A program made the translations under genes and the position numbers. DNA of 5,724 nucleotides from NCBI GenBank assembly GCA_003538615.1, contig DPRT01000027.1, forward strand, positions 8,666 through 14,389, read 5' to 3'. How positions within the stretch are numbered: position 1 is the first letter of the stretch; each line of letters begins with the position of its first letter. The notes below the pieces were generated by a model. It was not told the DNA's origin, ran no database searches, and was given only the letters and a program-made list of their open reading frames with translations. Shown piece by piece: positions 1 to 4,675 of the stretch. This stretch comes from Holophagaceae bacterium (lineage in GTDB: Bacteria; Acidobacteriota; Holophagae; Holophagales; Holophagaceae).

Positions 1-780
1 AACCCCTTCGCCCGCTTCGAGAACACCGCCGGGAAGCTGGTGGAACTGACCGTGGGCAGCGATCCCACCGGCAAGGACGCCCGCACGGTCTCCGTGGTGC
101 CCGTGGCGAGCGAGGCGGGCCTGCGCAACCGCGACTGGGTGGAGGGCAACCTGAAGAAGGTGCACGATGCCACGGATGGCCGCGTGGCCTACGTCTACGT
201 ACCCAACACCACCAGCCTGGGCCACACCTACTTCAAGCGCTACTTCTACCCCCAGGCCCAGAAGGACGCCGTGATCATCGACGAGCGCTACAACGGCGGC
301 GGCCAGGTGGCGGACTACTACATCGACCTGCTGCGCCGGCCCTTCATCGCCATGTGGGCCATGCGCTACGGCCAGGACCTCAAGACGCCCCAGGCCTCCA
401 TCCAGGGGCCCAAGGTCATGCTGGTGGACGAGACCGCCGGTTCCGGCGGCGACCTGCTGCCCTGGATGTTCCGCAAGTTCGGTCTGGGCCCCCTGGTGGG
501 CCGGCCCACCTGGGGCGGCCTCGTGGGCATCCTGGGCTTCCCCACCCTCATGGACGGCGGCAACATCACGGCCCCCAACCTGGCCATCTGGACCGAGAAG
601 GGCTGGGTGGTGGAGAACGAGGGCGTGGCCCCGGACATCGAGGTGGAGCAGCTGCCCAAGGACATTCTCGCGGGCCGCGATCCCCAGCTGGAGAAGGCCA
701 TCGACCTCATGAAGGCCGAACTGAAGAAGAACCCGCCCCAGAAGATGGTCCGCCCGCCCTATCCGGTGCGGACGAAGTAG
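1..780 (+). CDS. Tricorn-like protease, S41 family, C-terminal part (5' end outside window)
   Basis: This is the C-terminal 259 residues of a tricorn-type serine protease, a large peptidase that cleaves oligopeptides. The frame is open from base 1 through a GTG at 40, so that GTG is an internal valine. The first ~20 residues (NTAGKLVELTV) look like the end of the PDZ domain. The rest is the catalytic C2 domain: the RVAYVYVP strand, the VIIDERYNGGGQ segment typical of S41 peptidases, then DETAGSGGD, whose serine (codon 442-444) fits the nucleophile. ENEGVAPDIEV near 613-645 fits the region of the catalytic glutamate. The histidine-bearing C1 domain and the beta-propellers expected in a protein of about 1,000 residues or more lie upstream. 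As I recall, archaeal and actinobacterial tricorns read GSDGD, so the glycine after the serine may change the substrate pocket. The family call is strong; membership of tricorn rather than another S41 group rests on the NTAGK, RTWGG-like (RPTWGG) and ENEGV motifs. Confidence 0.9.
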   Translation, partial: NPFARFENTAGKLVELTVGSDPTGKDARTVSVVPVASEAGLRNRDWVEGNLKKVHDATDGRVAYVYVPNTTSLGHTYFKRYFYPQAQKDAVIIDERYNGGGQVADYYIDLLRRPFIAMWAMRYGQDLKTPQASIQGPKVMLVDETAGSGGDLLPWMFRKFGLGPLVGRPTWGGLVGILGFPTLMDGGNITAPNLAIWTEKGWVVENEGVAPDIEVEQLPKDILAGRDPQLEKAIDLMKAELKKNPPQKMVRPPYPVRTK

Positions 781-793
781 GCGCCCGGTCGAC

Positions 794-825
794 CCGGAGC
801 CGGAGGCTCAGGCCTCCGGCTTCGG
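794..825. terminator. Hairpin between convergent genes, probable bidirectional terminator
   Basis: Bases 798-807 (AGCCGGAGGC) pair perfectly with 812-821 around the four-base loop TCAG. The stem extends to 794-825 (14 pairs) with one G-U wobble in the rightward transcript. It begins 14 bases after the protease stop codon and overlaps the last codons of the convergent DUF4126 gene, whose TGA stop (808-810, minus strand) lies in the loop. There is no T-tract on either side, so a classic intrinsic terminator is not proven. It may instead stop polymerase weakly or protect 3' ends. Confidence 0.55.
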
Positions 826-1746
826 CAGGGCGTGGCGCCAGTCCCGGCTCACGAGGAGGATCTGGGGCTTGCCGTCCCGGAGGAACACGGCGGAATCCCA
901 CAGGAAGCCGGGGAAGGTGCGGACCGGACCGGGGCCCTCGTCGAGGGCGAGGATCCGGGTCCGGAACCAGCGCCGGTGGATCAGGTGCCATCCGCCGCCC
1001 GCCCGGGCCAGGAAGGCCCGGTGGAACCGCGGCAGGCCCTTCACCCGGCGGGCGAAGCAGGGCAGGACCTCCCCGGGATCCGACGGGGTGTGCTCCAGCA
1101 GCTTCAGTTCCACCCAGGCCGGGATCTCGTCGCGGCCCCCCCGTCCCACCAGGGAGCGGATGGCCCCGCGGAGGCCCGTGAGCACGAAGACCAGGGCCCG
1201 GGCCAGCATGGGCAGCAGGAGGGCCGTGGCCAGCAGGATCGCCCCCAGCACCGGCAGGGCCACGGCCGGATGGGTGTAGACCAGGGCCAGGAGGCCGATC
1301 ACCCCCACATCCTCGGCCACGCTGAGGGCGCTGTGCCCCGCCGGTTCAGGAGAGGTGTGGGCCAGGAGCCGCACGCCCATCTTGCTGCCGTGGGTGCCCA
1401 GGGCGATGGTGCCGCCCGCCAGCAGGGCCAGCACTTTGGCCACGGGGTGCAGGTCGCCCGCGGCCCCCAGGGCCAGGAGGGCGCCGCCCAGGGGCCGGAT
1501 GAAGGTGTGGATGCCATCCCAGATGGGGGTAATGAAGGGCACCTTGTCCGCCAGGAACTCCACCAGGAATAGGAATCCGGCCACCGCCAGCACCACGGGG
1601 TGGCCCAGGATGGCCAGGTCTGGGGGCAGGCCGTGGATCCAGCCGAACCGCTGCCCTGCACCCACCAGCAGCACCGTGAGGTAGAGGTTGACGCCGGAGA
1701 CGGTGGACAGGCCGAGGATGGCCGCCAGGGTTTGGGCCGGGCCCAT
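808..1746 (-). CDS. DUF4126 family membrane protein with C-terminal extension
   Basis: This 312-residue integral membrane protein has unknown function. Residues 1-200 match the DUF4126 pattern: hydrophobic segments at about 4-30, 47-66, 84-117 and 147-190, the loop KVPFITPIWDGIHTFIRPLGG (68-88, quoted in part as IWDGIHTFIRP), and a later SALSVAEDVGV stretch. Residues ~205-312 are not hydrophobic; they are rich in arginine and aromatic residues, look beta-rich, and are longer than the roughly 200 residues I expect for this family. The frame stays open upstream to 2037, but that part translates the GlsB gene out of frame. I chose ATG 1746 because it begins the hydrophobic segment and overlaps the GlsB stop as TGATG. 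No clear ribosome binding site precedes it, so translation probably depends on coupling to GlsB. The extension is presumably cytoplasmic or periplasmic, side unknown. Family assignment comes from memory of the motif. Confidence 0.82.
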   Translation of the reverse strand: MGPAQTLAAILGLSTVSGVNLYLTVLLVGAGQRFGWIHGLPPDLAILGHPVVLAVAGFLFLVEFLADKVPFITPIWDGIHTFIRPLGGALLALGAAGDLHPVAKVLALLAGGTIALGTHGSKMGVRLLAHTSPEPAGHSALSVAEDVGVIGLLALVYTHPAVALPVLGAILLATALLLPMLARALVFVLTGLRGAIRSLVGRGGRDEIPAWVELKLLEHTPSDPGEVLPCFARRVKGLPRFHRAFLARAGGGWHLIHRRWFRTRILALDEGPGPVRTFPGFLWDSAVFLRDGKPQILLVSRDWRHALPKPEA

Positions 1747-2000
1747 CAGGCCGTGGCCCGCTTGTAGAGGTGGTAGGCCCCCAGCAGGATCAGGGCGCCC
1801 ACCACGGACATGATGAAGCCGGCGCTGGCCCCCTCCTTGTAGAAGCCCAGGGCGCGGCCGATCCAGGTGCCCAGGAAGGAGCCCGCGATGCCGAGAGCCA
1901 TGGTGATGATCCAGCCACCGGGATCCTTGCCGGGCAGGATGAACTTGGCCACCGCACCGGCGATAAGGCCGATGATGCCGGTCCAGATGAGGTGCAGCAT
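1746..2000 (-). CDS. GlsB/YeaQ/YmgE family small membrane protein
   Basis: This 84-residue inner-membrane protein belongs to the transglycosylase-associated/GlsB family, which is often linked to stress responses but whose biochemical role is unsettled. Three hydrophobic helices are visible at about 3-21, 30-50 and 59-77. The family signature lies in LPGKDPGGW followed by GIAGSFLGTWIG, the glycine-rich second helix. Length is normal for the family. The frame extends upstream to an ATG at 2039, but the start at 2000 is preferred because AGGAGGT lies four bases before it and the protein then begins directly with the first helix. Its TGA overlaps the ATG of the DUF4126 gene by one base, so the two are almost certainly cotranscribed and coupled. 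SDR1 lies 88 bases upstream on the same strand, with a candidate promoter in between. Confidence 0.92.
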   Translation of the reverse strand: MLHLIWTGIIGLIAGAVAKFILPGKDPGGWIITMALGIAGSFLGTWIGRALGFYKEGASAGFIMSVVGALILLGAYHLYKRATA

Positions 2001-2003
2001 GGG

Positions 2004-2010
2004 ACCTCCT
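2004..2010 (-). promoter_or_regulatory. Ribosome binding site of the GlsB-like gene
   Basis: On the minus strand this reads AGGAGGT, a near-perfect Shine-Dalgarno, three to four bases before ATG 2000. It decides the start codon against the longer reading from 2039. Confidence 0.85.
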
Positions 2011-2035
2011 GCTTGGGATGGGGGGGTGCGGTCCC

Positions 2036-2065
2036 ACACTACGTGCCAGCCCGGGGGCGGGTCAA
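2036..2065 (-). promoter_or_regulatory. Candidate sigma70-type promoter for the GlsB-DUF4126 pair
   Basis: On the minus strand TTGACC (2060-2065) matches five of six bases of the -35 consensus. Eighteen bases later TAGTGT (2036-2041) matches three of six bases of the -10 consensus. Transcription would begin near 2029, giving a leader of about 28 bases that carries a run of seven C (2020-2026) and the Shine-Dalgarno. It lies between the stop of SDR1 (2089) and the GlsB start, so the pair could be expressed apart from SDR1. The -10 box is weak. Confidence 0.4.
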
Positions 2066-2088
2066 CGAAGCGGAAGCGCCTGGACGAT

Positions 2089-2841
2089 TCAGCTCTGCAC
2101 CACGCCCCCGTCCAGATTGAGGCACTGTCCCACCTGCATGGTGTTGGCGGGGTTCAGCAGCCAGGCGATGCCCTGGGCGATCTCCTCGGGCTGGAAGAAC
2201 CGCTTCACGGGCACGGCGGCTTCGGCCTGGGCGCGGGTTTCAGCCTCGGTCTGACCCGTGGCCGCCGCGATCTGGCGGATGCCCGTCTGGGCCATGTCCG
2301 TGTCCACCCAGCCCGGCGCCACGGCGTTCACCACGATGCCCCGGCCGATGAGCTCCAGGGCCAGGGCCTTGGCCAGGCCGTGGACGCCGTGCTTGGCGGC
2401 GCAGTAGGCCCCGTAGCCCGGCACCCCGAAGCGGCCCAGCACGCTGGAGACCAGCACGATGCGCCCGCCGGATCCCATGCGGGGCAGGAAGGCCCGCACC
2501 GTGTTCCAGGGCCCCGTGAGATCCGCGGCCAGGATCTCGTCGAAGAAGGCGTCCGAATCCCCGTCCACCGCCGTCATGCCCGAGATGGCGGCGGCCGCCA
2601 CCAGACCGCCCACGGGCCCGAGGGTCCGGGCGATGGCCGCCAGGCGGGGCCGGTCCGTGACATCCGCCCCATGGGCTTCCGCCGTGCCGCCCGCCTGCCG
2701 GACAGCTTCTGCCGTGGCGGCCAGGGCCGCCTCGTCCCGTCCCAGGAGGATCAGGTGGGCCTGCTCGGTCCGGGCGAGATGCAGGGCGCAGGCGCGGCCG
2801 AGGCCGCGGGAGCCGCCGGTGATGAGAATGGATCGGGTCAT
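2089..2841 (-). CDS. SDR family oxidoreductase with degenerate NNAG motif (SDR1)
   Basis: A 250-residue classical-type short-chain dehydrogenase/reductase, expected to be a cytoplasmic NAD(P)H-dependent carbonyl/alcohol oxidoreductase; the substrate is unknown. Visible elements are the nucleotide-binding TGGSRGLG (residues 8-15), D60 before V61 at the adenine pocket, catalytic S133 in VSSVLG, the Y146-xxx-K150 pair in YCAAK, VNAVAPGWVDTDM (171-183) and a C-terminal NLDGG. R12 and R35 suggest NADPH preference. Two expected features are changed: the NNAG motif reads AAAA (82-85), and the tetrad asparagine, normally in a NLTG-like context, is aspartate (D107 in ADLTG). Start ATG 2841 is chosen over an upstream ATG at 2874 because AAGGAGG sits five bases before it and the fold begins at once. 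The gene is first in the leftward cluster and diverges from the 77-residue gene. FabG-like annotation would be over-specific. Confidence 0.93.
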   Translation of the reverse strand: MTRSILITGGSRGLGRACALHLARTEQAHLILLGRDEAALAATAEAVRQAGGTAEAHGADVTDRPRLAAIARTLGPVGGLVAAAAISGMTAVDGDSDAFFDEILAADLTGPWNTVRAFLPRMGSGGRIVLVSSVLGRFGVPGYGAYCAAKHGVHGLAKALALELIGRGIVVNAVAPGWVDTDMAQTGIRQIAAATGQTEAETRAQAEAAVPVKRFFQPEEIAQGIAWLLNPANTMQVGQCLNLDGGVVQS

Positions 2842-2846
2842 GGGGG

Positions 2847-2853
2847 CCTCCTT
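2847..2853 (-). promoter_or_regulatory. Ribosome binding site of SDR1
   Basis: The minus strand reads AAGGAGG followed by five C and the ATG at 2841. It fixes the start and excludes the in-frame ATG at 2874, which would add eleven residues before the Rossmann fold. Confidence 0.8.
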
Positions 2854-2861
2854 CCCGAGGG

Positions 2862-2873
2862 TGCCATGTGGCA
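2862..2873. promoter_or_regulatory. Small palindrome in the divergent intergenic region, possible operator
   Basis: TGCCA (2862-2866) and TGGCA (2869-2873) are perfect inverted arms around TG. The site lies between the divergent SDR1 and 77-residue genes and overlaps the proposed rightward -35 box. A dimeric regulator could bind here and control one or both genes, but five-base arms can occur by chance. Confidence 0.25.
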
Positions 2874-2896
2874 TCGTGGCCCGGGAGGCCTATCTT
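2868..2896 (+). promoter_or_regulatory. Candidate promoter for the 77-residue gene
   Basis: GTGGCA (2868-2873) matches four of six -35 bases. After a 17-base spacer, TATCTT (2891-2896) matches four of six -10 bases. It sits in the only A/T-richer patch of the divergent region. The start of transcription would fall near 2903, leaving a short leader that still contains the Shine-Dalgarno at 2908. Confidence 0.35.
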
Positions 2897-2907
2897 TTAG
2901 ATTTCAC

Positions 2908-2912
2908 AGGAG
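2908..2912 (+). promoter_or_regulatory. Ribosome binding site of the 77-residue gene
   Basis: AGGAG lies seven bases before ATG 2920. It supports translation of the short gene from that codon, although the same frame is open far upstream as antisense of SDR1. Confidence 0.7.
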
Positions 2913-2919
2913 AAACGGG

Positions 2920-3153
2920 ATGGTCTGCGAGACCCAGGACGAGCGCCGCCACACCTCGATGTCCGTGGGGGCCGAGGGCCGCGGCGGGCTGTGGTCCCTG
3001 CCGGACGGCCATCGTCTGCCCAATCTGGTGGATGCTTCCCCCCTGGTGGTCGGCGATCCCGCGCATCCCGCGCGCCTGCGCGCCACCGACCTGGAAAACC
3101 CCGAGGATTTTCACGTGCGCCTGACCACCTGGCTGCTGCGCCAGGGACGCTGA
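2920..3153 (+). CDS. Small protein of unknown function, 77 residues
   Basis: I do not recognise this protein. It begins MVCETQDERRH and ends TTWLLRQGR. The middle has a GLWSLPDGHRLPNLVDASP stretch, followed by several acidic residues around DLENPEDFHV. There is no signal peptide, membrane helix or metal-binding cysteine pair; C3 is the only cysteine. It is judged real because of the Shine-Dalgarno at the right distance, the strong G/C preference at third positions in exactly this frame, the lack of an opposing gene here, and a candidate promoter just upstream. The frame continues upstream without a stop, but that part is antisense to SDR1. The gene is divergent from SDR1 and lies 72 bases before the exported-protein gene, so the two rightward genes may share a transcript. 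It is probably a soluble cytoplasmic protein, possibly lineage-specific. Confidence 0.72.
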   Translation: MVCETQDERRHTSMSVGAEGRGGLWSLPDGHRLPNLVDASPLVVGDPAHPARLRATDLENPEDFHVRLTTWLLRQGR

Positions 3154-3179
3154 CCTTCCGGAAGCCAGGCAGCGGAAGG
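3154..3179 (+). repeat. Inverted repeat directly after the 77-residue gene
   Basis: CCTTCCG (3154-3160) pairs with CGGAAGG (3173-3179) around a 12-base loop, starting right after the TGA stop. No T-tract follows. It could be a weak terminator or an RNA 3'-end structure separating the small gene from the exported-protein gene. A second, mutually exclusive palindrome, CTTCCGGAAG, overlaps the left arm. Confidence 0.3.
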
Positions 3180-3216
3180 CTCCCGGCGTGATACACAAGG
3201 AGCGTCCATTCCCCTT

Positions 3217-3221
3217 GGAGG
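3217..3221 (+). promoter_or_regulatory. Ribosome binding site supporting a GTG start
   Basis: GGAGG lies four bases before GTG 3226. It supports the GTG as start codon, which places a complete signal peptide at the N-terminus. An earlier AAGGAG at 3197-3202 has no suitable start codon close behind it. Confidence 0.65.
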
Positions 3222-3225
3222 TTCC

Positions 3226-3903
3226 GTGCGCGCTCTGTTCCTGGTGGCAGCCATCCTGATATCCGTCGCGGCTCCGGCGGCCGCCCAGGGCCGGGCGCCC
3301 GGCAATGTGAACGACATGATCCTCGAAGTCATGCGCACGGACCTGGGCAAGGAGAAGGAGGCCATGGCCATGTGGCTGCCCCAGGAGTTCTTCGTGGCCG
3401 CGGGGATGGCCCAGGCCCCCGGACTCGATCCCAAGGAGATGGAGAAGGAACTGGGCTTCCTGCTGGATTACGCGGTCTTCATGGTGCAGGCGAAAAGCAA
3501 CGGCGAGGACGGGCCCGTGCATCTCAGCTCGGCCCAGCTCCGCGCCGCAGCCACCCTGGTGGACGGGGCGGGCCGCTCGGTGAAGCCGCTGACGGACCTT
3601 CCGCCCAAGGTGGAGGCCACGCTGAACGCCGTCCGCCAGGGCTTCGCCGCCAAGGGCCGGGAGGAGTTCCGGCTGCTGGTCTTCCCGGGCCGGGGGGCGG
3701 ACGGGACGCCCTTCGCCTCCCCCTCCCGGCGGGGGACCGTCACGCTCAAGGTGGCGAAGGTCGGCGAGTTCCCGGGCCTGGCGCTGAGCTGGAAGACGCC
3801 CCTGGCCTCCTTTGTCCAGCCGGTGGCCTGCGGGAAGTGCAAGGAGCCCCTCCAGCCGGCCTGGTCCTTCTGCCCCTGGTGCGCCCAGCCCGCCGTCAGG
3901 TAG
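3226..3903 (+). CDS. Exported protein of unknown function with C-terminal zinc ribbon
   Basis: This 225-residue protein starts with GTG. Residues 1-20 form a Sec signal peptide: MR, a hydrophobic core ALFLVAAILISVAA, and a likely cleavage after A20 (PAAA-QG). Residues 21-200 are a mixed helical and strand region I do not recognise, including KEKEAMAMWLPQEFFVA, LLDYAVFMVQ and a later TVTLKVAKVGEFPGLALSW. The C-terminus carries C202-xx-C205 and C216-xx-C219, spaced ten residues apart with WSFCPWC at the second knuckle, a zinc-ribbon pattern. Zinc ribbons of this kind are more usual in cytoplasmic proteins, so finding one behind a signal peptide is unusual; in the periplasm the four cysteines might instead be oxidised. 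It has no membrane anchor other than the signal. The gene follows the 77-residue gene by 72 bases and converges on SDR2 with a 7-base gap. Confidence 0.85.
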   Translation: MRALFLVAAILISVAAPAAAQGRAPGNVNDMILEVMRTDLGKEKEAMAMWLPQEFFVAAGMAQAPGLDPKEMEKELGFLLDYAVFMVQAKSNGEDGPVHLSSAQLRAAATLVDGAGRSVKPLTDLPPKVEATLNAVRQGFAAKGREEFRLLVFPGRGADGTPFASPSRRGTVTLKVAKVGEFPGLALSWKTPLASFVQPVACGKCKEPLQPAWSFCPWCAQPAVR

Positions 3904-3910
3904 GGGTTCC

Positions 3911-4675
3911 CTAGCCGCAGAGCACGGTCCCTCCGTTCACGTTCAGCACCTCGCCGGTGATGGCCCCGGCCCAGGGGCTGAGCAGGAAGGCCACGGGGCC
4001 CGCCAGATCCCCGGCCTCGGGGATGCGTCCCAGGGGGAAGGCCGCAGCGATGCGCTTCCGCTGGTCCGGATCACCGCGGAGGGCGGAGGCGCTCATGTCC
4101 GTGTCCACCCAGCCGGGCGCCACGGCGTTCACGCGGATGCCGTGGGGGCCCAGCTCGGGTGTGAGGGACTTCACCAGGGAGATGACGGCCCCCTTGCTGG
4201 CGGCGTAGGCGCCGTGCCCCGCCTCGCCCCGCTGGCCCGCGGTGCTCGACAGCAGCACGAGGCTGCCGCCCCCGGCGCGCCGGAGGGCGGGGATCACTTC
4301 CGCGTTCCAGCGGAAGAGGCCGGTGACATTGGTCTCCAGGATGTCCTGGAGGATGTCCTCATCCTGCAGTTCCGCGGGCGTGGCGGCCCAGATGCCGGCA
4401 TTGCCCACGAAGGCGTCCAGGCCCCCCCAGGCGGCCTCCACCGCGGCCACGGCGATCTGGGCATCGGCCCGGAGGCGCTGGTCGGCCCGGATGGCCAGCA
4501 CGGCGCGGCCCTGGGCCGTGAGCTCCGCCTGGAGGTCCAGGGCGGCCTGTTCCTGGTTCAGGTAGGTGAAGGCCACCCTGGCGCCGAGGTCCGACAGGAG
4601 GCGCACGGTGGCGGCGCCGATGCCGCGGCTGCCGCCGGTGACGAGGATGCGGAGATGGGAGAGGTCGAGGTTCAT
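3911..4675 (-). CDS. FabG-like SDR family oxidoreductase (SDR2)
   Basis: A 254-residue classical SDR with all expected motifs: TGGSRGIG (13-20), D65 at the adenine pocket, GNAG (91-94, standing for NNAG), tetrad N116 in NVTG, catalytic S144 in LLSSTAG, Y157-xxx-K161 in YAASK, VNAVAPGWVDTDM (182-194) and a C-terminal NVNGG. It should catalyse NAD(P)H-dependent carbonyl reduction in the cytoplasm. R16 in the glycine motif suggests NADPH. Closest general type is 3-oxoacyl-ACP reductase, but the substrate cannot be read from sequence. Its ATG overlaps the aspartate kinase stop codon by four bases (ATGA), so it is translated from the same message and may be coupled. No neighbouring fatty-acid synthesis genes are visible, which argues against assigning it as the housekeeping FabG. 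Confidence 0.93.
   Translation of the reverse strand: MNLDLSHLRILVTGGSRGIGAATVRLLSDLGARVAFTYLNQEQAALDLQAELTAQGRAVLAIRADQRLRADAQIAVAAVEAAWGGLDAFVGNAGIWAATPAELQDEDILQDILETNVTGLFRWNAEVIPALRRAGGGSLVLLSSTAGQRGEAGHGAYAASKGAVISLVKSLTPELGPHGIRVNAVAPGWVDTDMSASALRGDPDQRKRIAAAFPLGRIPEAGDLAGPVAFLLSPWAGAITGEVLNVNGGTVLCG

Noticed and set aside
40..42. GTG as start of the protease gene
   Set aside because: The frame is open to base 1, and the residues before it (NTAGKL) continue the PDZ-like sequence, so the gene begins outside the window.
354..1181. 275-codon rightward frame overlapping the protease end
   Set aside because: It is out of frame with the tricorn-like gene, low in complexity, and continues over the opposing DUF4126 gene.
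1747..2037. N-terminal extension of the DUF4126 protein to 2037
   Set aside because: The extra 97 residues are the GlsB gene read out of frame (rich in His, Arg and Pro). The ATG at 1746 overlaps the GlsB stop and starts the membrane segment.
2878..2890. GGCC-CGGGA-GGCC inverted repeat
   Set aside because: Four-base GC arms are expected by chance at this base composition.
1867..3153. 428-codon rightward open frame across the SDR1 gene
   Set aside because: Its first 1,050 bases are antisense to SDR1 and GlsB, which have full family motifs. Only the end, from ATG 2920, has coding signals of its own.
2890..3522. 210-codon leftward frame opposite the small gene and exported gene
   Set aside because: It has no ribosome binding site, lies antisense to the signal peptide gene and shows no recognisable motif.
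3901..3913. TAGGG-GTT-CCCTA inverted repeat joining two convergent stop codons
   Set aside because: The stem is only five bases and lacks a T-tract. It arises largely because both genes end in TAG, so it is too weak to call a terminator.
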